Shown piece after piece: positions 1 through 6,705 of a stretch of DNA of 10,648 nucleotides. The notes beneath the pieces are model-generated. The model saw only the letters and a list, made by a program, of their open reading frames with translations. It was not told where the DNA came from and did not search any database. The stretch comes from Lentisphaerota bacterium. Its GTDB lineage: Bacteria > Verrucomicrobiota > Kiritimatiellia > RFP12 > UBA3636. Position 1 is the first letter of the stretch. Every line of letters starts with the position of its first letter. The stretch is from positions 1-10,648 of the forward strand of contig JAAZAI010000359.1 in the NCBI GenBank assembly GCA_012514445.1. Direction: 5' to 3'. Made by a program: the position numbers and the translations under genes.

Positions 1-90
1 GGGCGCGATCTCCGAGCGCGCCGTTTCCCTGGTTCCCGGCCATATTGCGAATTGCTGAGGGCAGGGCGCCCCGCCGAACGCCGGCCGGCT
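1..90. other. left-edge sequence, possible gene ends only
   Basis: This is the stretch downstream of the AraC-type gene. On the plus strand a frame is open from the window edge to a TGA at 56-58, reading GAISERAVSLVPGHIANC at its end, so a convergent gene could finish here. On the minus strand an ATG at 43-41 opens a frame running off the edge (MAGNQGNGALGDRA), but no Shine-Dalgarno precedes it. Neither is long enough to identify. The segment also holds GC palindromes (GGGCGCCC near 64-74 and GCCGGCCGGC at 80-89) just after the araC-type stop codon. They lack a T-tract, so I do not call a terminator. Confidence 0.25.
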
Positions 91-945
91 TCAACCCCTG
101 AATTCGCCGGGGGCGGCGCCTTGCGAGGTCTTGAAGACCTTGCAGAAGTAGCTGGGGTCTTCATAGCCGCAGCGGTGCGCCACCTCCTTGACGGCGAGGC
201 GGGTGTTGCGCAGGAGGTAGACGGCGAGCGCCATGCGCGCGTCGAGGATGTACTGATGCGGCGCGACACCCGTCGCGGCGAGGAAACGGCGCGAGAAATG
301 CCAACGGCTGAGGTCGGCCGCGCGGGCGAGATCCTCGACGGAGATCGGCTCGGCGAGGTGGGCCATGCAGTACTCTTGCGCGCGTTCGATCGGGAAGGTC
401 TTCCGACCGCGCAGGGTCGCGTTGGACTCGCCCATCAGGTCCATGAGGAACCCGTAGGCGCGCGCGCTCGTCTCGTAGCGCGTCTTGATGCGGCCTTCCA
501 GACCGCCCGAGAGGATGGCGGCGGCGGCGCGGACGACGGGGGCGTGCGCGGCATGGCGGACCACGGGTCCGAGGCGGTTGCGCGCTTCGAGCCCGAGGCG
601 CACGGCTTCGGCGCCGGAGAGCGTCACGTAGAGGAATTCCCAGCGCTCCGAATCGTCCGGCAGCCAATAGCGGTGGTCCTCGGGGACCCCGAGGAGCATC
701 GCCTCTCCGGGCAGCACGTCCTGCTCGGCCTTGCCGATCCGCACGCGACCGCGCCCCGCGAGGGTGTACTGCCAGATGAAATGTTCGTCGGCGCCGCGCT
801 TGAGGCCGTCCCACGAGTAGTCGTCGCCAGGGCGGCGGATTTCGTGGCCGGCGTCGTCGAGCAGCGTCGAGAGTCCCTCCGCTCCGGCATCGGGTCGGAA
901 GAACACGGTGTGTCGCAGGGGAAGATCGGAAAGCGCGTCGCCCAT
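91..945 (-). CDS. AraC/XylS-family transcriptional regulator
   Basis: This 284-residue cytoplasmic DNA-binding regulator probably senses a sugar and controls the divergent melA. The N-terminal part (about 40-120) looks like a cupin-type sensor domain, with the stretch FIWQYTLAGRGRVRIG followed by PGEAMLLGVPEDHRYW. The C-terminal part (about 185-284) is a typical AraC double helix-turn-helix. The first helix-turn-helix contains ISVEDLARAADLSRWHFSRR and the second contains VAHRCGYEDPSYFCKVFK, ending in the family's usual P-G-E-F-R. I start it at the ATG at 945-943 because an AAAGGA lies 5 nt upstream and a promoter sits just beyond. The open frame continues to 1212, but that would overlap melA. 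The length matches the family. The family and the divergent layout suggest activation of melA by an alpha-galactoside, but the inducer is inferred, not seen. Confidence 0.93.
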   Translation of the reverse strand: MGDALSDLPLRHTVFFRPDAGAEGLSTLLDDAGHEIRRPGDDYSWDGLKRGADEHFIWQYTLAGRGRVRIGKAEQDVLPGEAMLLGVPEDHRYWLPDDSERWEFLYVTLSGAEAVRLGLEARNRLGPVVRHAAHAPVVRAAAAILSGGLEGRIKTRYETSARAYGFLMDLMGESNATLRGRKTFPIERAQEYCMAHLAEPISVEDLARAADLSRWHFSRRFLAATGVAPHQYILDARMALAVYLLRNTRLAVKEVAHRCGYEDPSYFCKVFKTSQGAAPGEFRG

Positions 946-973
946 GACCGTCCTTTCGTGGAAAAACGCGGTG

Positions 974-1002
974 ATTGTCGCATGGCCAGACGCCTTTGGC
1001 AA
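974..1002 (-). promoter_or_regulatory. promoter of the AraC-type regulator
   Basis: Read on the minus strand, a -35 box TTGCCA (1002-997) is followed after 17 bp by a -10 box GACAAT (979-974). This would start transcription near 967, about 22 nt before the ATG, with the AAAGGA ribosome site in between. It is a good sigma70-like match and lies back to back with the melA promoter. Prediction by eye only. Confidence 0.6.
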
Positions 1003-1044
1003 GGAAAACAGCACAAAACTACCTTGAAAAGCATGAAGCTCATG
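1003..1044. promoter_or_regulatory. candidate AraC-type operator between araC and melA
   Basis: The 42 bp between the two divergent promoters hold two kinds of repeat. One is a direct repeat, GAAAACAGCA at 1004-1013 and GAAAAGCATG at 1026-1035. Its shared GAAAA cores are 22 bp apart, about two helical turns, a common layout for AraC-family half-sites. The other is an inverted repeat, CATGA-AGC-TCATG at 1032-1044, ending on the base before the melA -35 box. The position fits an activator that contacts RNA polymerase at melA and could also limit its own promoter. Which repeat is the real site is not known. Confidence 0.45.
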
Positions 1045-1074
1045 TTGACGTGGCGGTCGGTGCCGGTCTATCAT
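1045..1074 (+). promoter_or_regulatory. promoter of melA
   Basis: A -35 box TTGACG (1045-1050) and a -10 box TATCAT (1069-1074) are separated by 18 bp. Transcription would start near 1081, giving a leader of about 46 nt. An inverted repeat CCGCAC-ATCGG-GTGCGG (1085-1101) lies at the start of that leader and could form a small hairpin or be a second regulator site. The ribosome site AAGGA (1114-1118) is 8 nt from the melA ATG. Confidence 0.65.
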
Positions 1075-1126
1075 TTCCAGGCAACCGCACATCGGGTGCG
1101 GAACAACACAATCAAGGATCACGATC

Positions 1127-2479
1127 ATGGCCAAAATCGCATTCATGGGTGCCGGCAGCACCGTCTTCGCCAAGAACGTCCTGGGGGACGTGATGTGCCG
1201 CGAACCGCTCAAGGACTCCGAAATCGCGCTCTACGACATCGACGAGACGCGCCTGAAGCAGTCCGAGCTGATGCTGCGGACGCTCAACAAGAACATCAAC
1301 GGCAACCGCGCCACGATCAAGACCTATCTCGGGGTGCCCAACCGCAAGAAGGCGCTCAAGGGCGCGGCCTTCGTGGTCAACGCCATCCAGGTCGGCGGCT
1401 ACGACCCCGCCACGATCACGGACTTCGAGGTTCCCAAGCGCTTCGGCCTGCGCCAGACGATCGCGGACACGCTGGGCATCGGGGGCGTCTTCCGAGCCCT
1501 GCGCACGATCCCCGTGATGATGGACTTCGGCGCGGAGATGGAGAAGGTCTGTCCCGACGCCTGGCTGCTCAACTACACGAACCCGATGTCCATGCTCACC
1601 GGCGCGATGCTGCGCGGCACCGGCGTCAAGACCGTGGGACTCTGCCACTCCGTGCAGTGCTGCGCCACGAGCCTGCTCGACACGCTCGACCTCTACAAAG
1701 GCGAGGGCGAGCGCGCCGGGCTGCGCCAGAAGGTCGCCGGCATCAACCACATGGGATGGCTGCTCGAGATCACGTTGAACGGCCGCGACCTGTACCCCGA
1801 GATCAAGGCCTTGGCTTCCGAAAAGCTCGACGCCTGGCGCAAGGCGAAGGACAAGAAGGAGAAGAGCGGGAACATGGTCCGTCTCGAGATCATGCGCAAG
1901 TTCGGCTACTACGTCACCGAATCGAGCGAGCACAACGCCGAGTACATGCCGTACTGGATCAAGAAGAGCTATCCGAAGCTCGTCGCCGAATACAACATTC
2001 CGCTCGATGAATATCCCCGCCGCTGCGTCAACCAGATCGCGGGGTGGAAGCGCCAGTACAAGGAGATCTGCGAGAACCCCAGCCTTTCGCACACGCGCTC
2101 GCATGAATACGGCTCGGGCATCATGGAGGCGATCGTCACGGACGTGCCGTTCCAGATCGGCGGCAACGTGCTCAACCACGGCTTCATCACCAACCTCCCC
2201 GCGGACGCCGTGGTCGAAGTCCCCTGCCTCGTCGATTCGAACGGCGTGCAGGGCACGTATGTCGGCGCGCTGCCGGTGCAGTGCGCGGCGTTGAACATGA
2301 CGAACATCAACGTGCATCTCGCGGCGATCGAGGCGGCGCTCACGCGCAAGCGCGAGCACGTCTACCACGCCGCGATGCTCGATCCTCACACGTCGGCCGA
2401 GCTGAGCCTCGACGACATCGTCGCGATGTGCGACGCGCTGATCGAGGAGCATGGCGACCTGCTGCCGAAGTACAAATAG
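1127..2479 (+). CDS. melA: alpha-galactosidase, glycoside hydrolase family 4 (MelA-type)
   Basis: This 450-residue protein is close to E. coli MelA in length (451) and in many motifs. It is expected to hydrolyse alpha-galactosides such as melibiose in the cytoplasm, by the GH4 redox-elimination mechanism that needs NAD+ and a divalent metal, usually Mn2+. The visible features are a Rossmann nucleotide-binding loop GAGST (8-12), NAIQVGGYDPATITDFEV (85-102), the GIGGVFRALRTIP block (117-129), NYTNPM (149-154), the metal-site cysteine in GLCHSVQ (Cys173), the metal-site histidine in INHMGW (His208), YVTESSEHNAEY (262-273) and PLDEYPRRCVNQ (292-303). All key GH4 residues seem to be present. GH4 also contains alpha-glucosidases and glucuronidases, but CHSVQ and the overall match to MelA favour alpha-galactosidase. 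No sugar transporter is visible beside it. Start chosen at the ATG with AAGGA 8 nt upstream. Confidence 0.95.
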   Translation: MAKIAFMGAGSTVFAKNVLGDVMCREPLKDSEIALYDIDETRLKQSELMLRTLNKNINGNRATIKTYLGVPNRKKALKGAAFVVNAIQVGGYDPATITDFEVPKRFGLRQTIADTLGIGGVFRALRTIPVMMDFGAEMEKVCPDAWLLNYTNPMSMLTGAMLRGTGVKTVGLCHSVQCCATSLLDTLDLYKGEGERAGLRQKVAGINHMGWLLEITLNGRDLYPEIKALASEKLDAWRKAKDKKEKSGNMVRLEIMRKFGYYVTESSEHNAEYMPYWIKKSYPKLVAEYNIPLDEYPRRCVNQIAGWKRQYKEICENPSLSHTRSHEYGSGIMEAIVTDVPFQIGGNVLNHGFITNLPADAVVEVPCLVDSNGVQGTYVGALPVQCAALNMTNINVHLAAIEAALTRKREHVYHAAMLDPHTSAELSLDDIVAMCDALIEEHGDLLPKYK

Positions 2480-2501
2480 CGCCGCGGAGGTGAAGGGGTT
2501 T

Positions 2502-2547
2502 GGGTTTCAGGCGTTGCACGACAGTAAGTTGTGCGCGCTTGAAACCC
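2502..2547. terminator. strong hairpin after melA, candidate terminator
   Basis: The arms GGGTTTCA (2502-2509) and TGAAACCC (2540-2547) pair perfectly. Pairing continues inward through GGCGT/GCGCT and GCAC/GTGC, with one unpaired T at 2515, making a stem of 17 pairs (two G-T) around an 11-nt loop. It lies 22 bp after the melA stop and is followed by TCGTTTCG, which is only weakly T-rich. It may end melA transcription or be a dispersed palindromic repeat; copy number in the genome would tell. Confidence 0.5.
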
Positions 2548-2552
2548 TCGTT

Positions 2553-2572
2553 TCGTAGTCAGTCGTAGTCAG
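2553..2572 (+). repeat. 10-bp perfect tandem repeat
   Basis: TCGTAGTCAG occurs twice in direct succession (2553-2562 and 2563-2572), between the post-melA hairpin and the lipoprotein promoter. It could be a slippage duplication or a pair of protein-binding sites on one helix face. Confidence 0.7.
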
Positions 2573-2578
2573 GCGGAG

Positions 2579-2610
2579 TCTCGGCTTGCTTTCTCGGCTT
2601 GCTTTTGCTT
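2579..2610 (+). repeat. 13-bp perfect tandem repeat within a promoter
   Basis: TCTCGGCTTGCTT occurs twice head to tail (2579-2591 and 2592-2604), followed by a partial third TTGCTT (2605-2610). The TTGCTT of the first unit is also the best -35 candidate for the following TATAAT, so the unit number could affect promoter geometry. Confidence 0.75.
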
Positions 2611-2615
2611 ATAAT
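2586..2615 (+). promoter_or_regulatory. promoter upstream of the lipoprotein gene
   Basis: A -10 box with the consensus TATAAT (2610-2615) lies 18 bp after TTGCTT (2586-2591). Transcription would start near 2621 and give a leader of about 88 nt before the lipoprotein ATG. It may also drive plsC, murG and rmuC, since no other promoter is evident between 2709 and 5326. Confidence 0.5.
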
Positions 2616-2708
2616 TAAACGTCCACCGAAGGCTGCTGGCGAAAGTCAGGAGTCGTCATCCGTCCAACGGGAGCTGCTCCCAAAACAACAACCCCCACTC
2701 GAACGCGC

Positions 2709-3347
2709 ATGACCAGAAAAAACACGATCAAACTCGCCAGCGTCTCCTCCATCGCCACCATCTGCCTGCTCGCGGTCTTGACCGCAGGCTGTGAAAACGC
2801 AGATCCGAATCCCGACGTCTCCTGGAACGGAGTCTCCAATCAAAACGCGGCGCCCCAGCAAAACGCGGCACCAGAACCCTCGCCAACGTCCGACGAACCC
2901 AGCGCGCCGTCGAATGGCTCCACGGGCGGCGTTCCCGGCGTGGACGCCTATGCCGACGCGGTGCCGCACAGTTCCCTGGACTACCGTTACGGAGGCTTCA
3001 GCGGGAGAGGGGCCTCCCATTCGGGCGTCAACATCTCGGGCTTGAGCTTCTCGAAGGGCGGCTTGTCGTTCCGCTACGACAACAACCTGTCCGCCTGGGG
3101 GTTTTCCAGCGGTCAGATTGGCGCCCTGGCATGCCTTTTCGTTCAGAAAACCGATGGATCGTGGGTCGGCGGCAAGTTCGACTGGATCTCCTCCAGCCGC
3201 AACTCTCGCGGCTTCGAGAACATCTTCCACGGTTACGAGGGCTGGTCGCTGGCCGGTGTGCCGAATCCCTGCAAGGCGGCGTTCGTCATCGTGCATTCCG
3301 ATGGCCGGAGGCGATCCAACGTCATCGTTGGCAACTGGTCGCGCTAG
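2709..3347 (+). CDS. putative lipoprotein of unknown function
   Basis: I do not recognise the family of this 212-residue protein. The N-terminus is a clear lipoprotein signal: a basic start (TRKNTIK), a hydrophobic stretch, then the lipobox L-T-A-G-C with Cys28 as the lipidation site. Residues about 29-80 form a low-complexity linker rich in Asn, Gln, Pro, Ala and Ser, containing the repeat QNAAPQQNAAP. The remainder (about 85-212) looks like one compact domain rich in Gly, Ser and aromatics. It includes DYRYGGFSGRGA, the strand-like SGLSFSKGGLSFRYD, GGKFDWISSSR (154-164) and GYEGWSL (175-181), with two cysteines that could form a disulfide. This suggests an exported, membrane-anchored beta-rich domain, perhaps for binding, but I see no catalytic motif. 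The 20 nt before the ATG have no Shine-Dalgarno, unlike melA and the araC-type gene. plsC starts 16 bp downstream, so the two may be co-transcribed. Confidence 0.8.
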   Translation: MTRKNTIKLASVSSIATICLLAVLTAGCENADPNPDVSWNGVSNQNAAPQQNAAPEPSPTSDEPSAPSNGSTGGVPGVDAYADAVPHSSLDYRYGGFSGRGASHSGVNISGLSFSKGGLSFRYDNNLSAWGFSSGQIGALACLFVQKTDGSWVGGKFDWISSSRNSRGFENIFHGYEGWSLAGVPNPCKAAFVIVHSDGRRRSNVIVGNWSR

Positions 3348-3363
3348 CGGCACCGGAGGGTCG

Positions 3364-4230
3364 ATGGACGCCAAATCGTTCCAGGCTCAACTCAAGGAAA
3401 CTGGTCATTACGCCTCGCCCCGGGGCATCTGGCGTCATCACCTTCCCTCGTTCCTCGCCACGCCGATCTTCGACGCGTTCATGGCCGAGATCTTCGTGCG
3501 CGGCAACATCCAGTCGCGCCGCCCCGGCTTCATGGACAAGGAATGGTCCGAGTTCGGCGTACGTGTGATCCATCTCGTCGAACGCATCGGCGGCTATGTC
3601 GAGGTCGAGGGCTTTCGCGGGATCTCCGATCTGCGCGAGAAGGTCGTCTGGGTCTCGAACCACGTCAGCGCCCTTGAAACGTATCTGCTGCCGCCGATTC
3701 TGATGACCTGGCCCGGGCTGATCATCGTCCTCAAGGAGCCTCTGGCCCACTATCCCTTCTTCGGCTCGGTGGTCCGGGCGGTCTCGCCGATCCGGGTCCT
3801 GCGCAAGAATCCGATCGAGGATCTGCGCAAGGTGATGAAGGAAGGGGCTGAAGGCATCCGCGCGGGGCGTTCCGCCTTGGTCTTTCCGCAAGGGACGCGC
3901 CATCGCCAGTTCGATCCGGCGACGTTCAATACGCTCGGCACGAAACTCGCGCTCCATGTGAAGGCGCCGGTCGTGCCGATCGCGGTGAGCACCGACTTCA
4001 TCCGTATCGGCCGGTGGCATCGCGATCTCTTCGCGTCCATCCACCCCGAAAGTCCGGTGCGCATCGCCTGCGGCCCCGTGCTGCCGTGCGAACTCGGGCA
4101 GGCCGAAATCCAGCGGAGGAGCGTGGCGTTCATCTCCGGCAAGCTCGCGGAATGGGAGAAGTCCGACGGCCTGAAACTGCTGGCGACGAAGTCGGCCGAG
4201 GGAAACCCCGGCGCAACACCTGAGGCATGA
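3364..4230 (+). CDS. PlsC-family lysophospholipid acyltransferase (variant motifs)
   Basis: This 288-residue protein carries the acyltransferase motifs in order. The family transfers a fatty acyl group to lysophosphatidic acid or a similar acceptor at the inner membrane. Motif I is SNHVSALE (98-105), giving N-H-x4-E where the family normally has N-H-x4-D. Motif II is LKEPLAHYPFFG (123-134), close to the usual K-x-E-L-x-x-x-P-x-x-G. Motif III is FPQGTR (174-179), where most members have FPEGTR. Motif IV is APVVPIAV (201-208). Both changes are conservative and I infer a subfamily with its own acceptor rather than a dead enzyme. I start at the ATG at 3364, with GGAGG at 3355-3359 only 4 nt away; the open frame upstream overlaps the lipoprotein. 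The stop is one base before the murG start, so the two are translationally coupled. The exact substrate (glycerolipid, ornithine lipid or other) cannot be told. Confidence 0.85.
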   Translation: MDAKSFQAQLKETGHYASPRGIWRHHLPSFLATPIFDAFMAEIFVRGNIQSRRPGFMDKEWSEFGVRVIHLVERIGGYVEVEGFRGISDLREKVVWVSNHVSALETYLLPPILMTWPGLIIVLKEPLAHYPFFGSVVRAVSPIRVLRKNPIEDLRKVMKEGAEGIRAGRSALVFPQGTRHRQFDPATFNTLGTKLALHVKAPVVPIAVSTDFIRIGRWHRDLFASIHPESPVRIACGPVLPCELGQAEIQRRSVAFISGKLAEWEKSDGLKLLATKSAEGNPGATPEA

Positions 4231-4231
4231 C

Positions 4232-5329
4232 ATGCGCATAGCCGTCACTTGCGGCGGAACGGGAGGCCACGTCTTCCCCGGCGTCGCGGCCGCCCTGGCG
4301 ATGCGCGCGAAGGGGCACGAGGTCGCGCTCGTCCTTTCCGGCCGCAGCGTGGAAGGCGAGGCGCCGGCCGGCTGGGACGGCGCGGTGCTGCGCGTGGCGA
4401 TTCCGCGCCTGAGCTGGCGCCGTCCCGCCTCGTTCCTGTCGATGGCGCGAGCCTGCTTCTCGGCCTTCGCGGCGCTGCGCCGCTTCCGCCCGGCGGTCCT
4501 GTTGGCCATGGGCTCCTACACGTCGTTCCCGCCGGTGCTCGCCGCGCGGCTGCTGCGCATTCCCGTCGTGCTCCACGAGGCGAACGCCATCCCCGGCAAG
4601 GCGGTGGCCGCCCTCAGCCGCCTGTCCGTCAAGGTCTGCATCGCCTTCGACGAGGCGGCGCGCCACCTGCCCAAATCTGTCGCGGTCGCGAACACCGGCC
4701 TGCCCGTCCGTCCCGGCATCGCCGGCGCGGCGGCGGGGGACTTCGCCGCCCCCGCCCGCTTCACCGTGCTCGTCATGGGCGGCAGCCAGGGCTCCCGCGC
4801 CGTCAACCAGGCCGTCGCCGGCGCGGTGGCGATCCTTGACGCCGAACCGGAGCAGGCCGCCGCGCTGCGTTTTATCCATTTGGCCGGGCGTGGAAACGAG
4901 GCCGAGGTGAAGAAGGCCTACGCCGACGTCCGCAACATCCCCGTCAAGGTCGTCGGCTTCTCGGACAGCATGGGCGCGCTCTACGCCGCCGCGGACTTCT
5001 GCATTTCGCGCGCGGGCGCTGCGTCGTGCTTCGAACTCTGCCTCTGCGGCGTGCCGGCGTTGCTGATCCCCCTGCCGAAGCTCGCCAACGACCACCAGAC
5101 CGCCAATGCGAAGGCGATGCGGGCGCTGGGCGCGTGCGAGACGATGTCGCAGGACGCCGCCACGCCGGAAACCCTCGCCGCCTCGGTGCGCCGCATCCGG
5201 GGCGACGCGGCGGCACGCGCCGCGATGCGCGCCGCGCTCCTCGCGCGGGCCCGGCCCGACGCCGCGGACGCCCTGGCGGCCGTCGTGATCGCCTGCGCGG
5301 ACGGCGCGAAAGAGAAGTCGCGGCCATGA
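4232..5329 (+). CDS. murG: MurG, undecaprenyl-PP-MurNAc-pentapeptide GlcNAc transferase
   Basis: MurG adds GlcNAc from UDP-GlcNAc to lipid I on the inner face of the membrane, making lipid II for peptidoglycan. The 365-residue protein has the GT28 two-domain pattern. The N-terminal lipid I-binding half has GGTGGHVFPG (8-17), MGSYTSFPPVLAA (93-105) and LHEANAIPGKA (114-124). The C-terminal UDP-GlcNAc half has VMGGSQGSRAVN (181-192), VGFSDSMGALYAAAD (241-255), SRAGAASCFEL (259-269) and IPLPKLANDHQTANA (279-293). The one departure is HEAN where many MurG proteins read HEQN; His and Asn of that motif are kept. The ATG lies one base after the plsC stop with TGAGG 6 nt upstream, and the stop overlaps the rmuC start as ATGA. 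murG usually sits in the dcw cluster; here ftsL and ftsI are on the other strand several kb away. Confidence 0.95.
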   Translation: MRIAVTCGGTGGHVFPGVAAALAMRAKGHEVALVLSGRSVEGEAPAGWDGAVLRVAIPRLSWRRPASFLSMARACFSAFAALRRFRPAVLLAMGSYTSFPPVLAARLLRIPVVLHEANAIPGKAVAALSRLSVKVCIAFDEAARHLPKSVAVANTGLPVRPGIAGAAAGDFAAPARFTVLVMGGSQGSRAVNQAVAGAVAILDAEPEQAAALRFIHLAGRGNEAEVKKAYADVRNIPVKVVGFSDSMGALYAAADFCISRAGAASCFELCLCGVPALLIPLPKLANDHQTANAKAMRALGACETMSQDAATPETLAASVRRIRGDAAARAAMRAALLARARPDAADALAAVVIACADGAKEKSRP

Positions 5330-6651
5330 TTGAACTTTGGATGCCCTGGATCGTGCTGGGCCTTCTCGGCCTGCTCGTGCTCCTCGCGGTGGCGCTGCTG
5401 TTCCGCGCGGGAGGCGCGCACGGGCGCATTTGCATGCGGCTGGACCGCCTCGAACAGGATCTGGAACGCGACCGAACATGGTTGCGCGACGAACTCGGCC
5501 GCAGCCGCCAGGAGACCGCGAGATCGGCCAAGGACGACCGCGACGAACTGGCCCGTTCGCTGCGCGGCTTCCAGGATTCCTTCGCCCGGGTTTTCCGCGA
5601 TTTCGGCGACGCGCAGGGACAGCGTCTCGACGCGATCCTGCAGAAGCAGGAACACCTCACGGCCAGGACCGAAGTCCGCCTCGAGGCGATGCGCGAAGGC
5701 ATGGACCGCCGGCTCCAGGCGATCCAGGCGGACAACAGCGCCAAGCTCGAGAAGATGCGCGAAACGGTCGACGAGAAGCTTCACCACACGCTCGAGACGC
5801 GCCTCGGCGAATCGTTCAAGCTCGTCAGCGAACGGCTCGAGCGCGTCCAGCAGGGCCTCGGCGAAATGCAGACGCTCGCCACGGGCGTCGGCGACTTGAA
5901 GAAGGTGCTCTCGAACGTGAAGACCAAGGGCGTCCTGGGCGAATGCCAGCTTGCGGCGCTTCTGGAGCAGATGCTCGCCCCGGGGCAGTACGACCAGAAC
6001 GTGAAGACCAAGCGCGGCAGCGACGACCGCGTGGAATTCGCCGTTCGGCTCCCGGACAAGGCCGACGCGCGGAAGATCCTCTGGCTGCCGATCGACGCCA
6101 AGTTCCCCACGCAGAGCTACGAAGCGCTCATGGACGCCTACGAGACCGGCGACGCCGCCGAGGTCGAGCGCGGCCGCAAGGCGCTGGAGCAGAGCATCCG
6201 CGTCTTCGCGCGCGACATCCGCTCGAAGTACGTCGATCCGCCGCAGACGACCGATTTTGCGATCCTGTTCCTCCCCTTCGAAGGGCTCTACGCCGAGGTG
6301 CTCAGGATCGGCGGGCTCTTCGAATCCATCCAGCGCGAATTTCGCGTCACGATCGCGGGCCCGACGACCATCTCGGCCTTCCTGGGTAGTTTGCAGATGG
6401 GCTTCCGCAGCCTCGCGGTGGAGCGGCGCACAAGCGAAATCTGGGAGCTGCTCGGCGCGGTCCGCACCGAGTTCAGCCGTTTTGGGGAAGTGCTTGAGCG
6501 GACGAAGGCGCGGCTGGAACTGGCGAGCAAGGACATCGACAGCGCCGGCGTCCGCTCGCGCGCCATCGAGCGCCGGTTGCGTGCCGTCGAAACGATCCCC
6601 GAGACGCAGGCGACCCAAATGATTGATGAAGCGTCAGCGATGCAATCGTAG
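5326..6651 (+). CDS. rmuC: RmuC-family DNA recombination protein
   Basis: This 441-residue protein begins with one membrane segment (about 5-27) and continues with a long charged coiled coil (about 38-190). The conserved RmuC domain (about 195-395) follows. It shows VKTKGVLGECQLAALLEQML (198-217), QYDQNVKTKRGSDDRVEFAV (221-240), LPIDAKFP (254-261), FAILFLPFEGLYAEVL (311-326) and AGPTTISAFLGSLQMGF (344-360). The family is linked to the PD-(D/E)xK nuclease fold; Glu206, Glu237 and Asp257-x-Lys259 are the candidate active-site residues and all are present. In E. coli RmuC limits inversions at short inverted repeats and affects recombination; the molecular activity is poorly defined. The start ATG overlaps the murG stop (ATGA), so it is translated from the same message. 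The first membrane segment only appears if this start is used, which supports it. Confidence 0.93.
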   Translation: MIELWMPWIVLGLLGLLVLLAVALLFRAGGAHGRICMRLDRLEQDLERDRTWLRDELGRSRQETARSAKDDRDELARSLRGFQDSFARVFRDFGDAQGQRLDAILQKQEHLTARTEVRLEAMREGMDRRLQAIQADNSAKLEKMRETVDEKLHHTLETRLGESFKLVSERLERVQQGLGEMQTLATGVGDLKKVLSNVKTKGVLGECQLAALLEQMLAPGQYDQNVKTKRGSDDRVEFAVRLPDKADARKILWLPIDAKFPTQSYEALMDAYETGDAAEVERGRKALEQSIRVFARDIRSKYVDPPQTTDFAILFLPFEGLYAEVLRIGGLFESIQREFRVTIAGPTTISAFLGSLQMGFRSLAVERRTSEIWELLGAVRTEFSRFGEVLERTKARLELASKDIDSAGVRSRAIERRLRAVETIPETQATQMIDEASAMQS

Positions 6652-6705
6652 TCCAGCCTGCAAGGCGTGCTGATTGTATCGGCTTTCCGTGCTCATGCGC
6701 ACCCA

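Noticed and set aside
946..1212. Extension of the AraC-type gene upstream to 1212
   Set aside because: It would overlap the start of melA and erase both divergent promoters; the ATG at 945 has its own AAAGGA and gives a normal-length regulator.
52..2010. 652-codon plus-strand open frame across araC and the 5' half of melA
   Set aside because: It is antisense to a clear AraC-type gene and out of frame with melA, has arginine-rich, patternless composition and no ribosome site. Long false frames are expected at this GC content.
1112..2452. 446-codon frame antisense to melA, and similar long frames antisense to plsC, murG, rmuC and folC
   Set aside because: They mirror the codon structure of well-supported genes, lack ribosome sites and show no family motifs.
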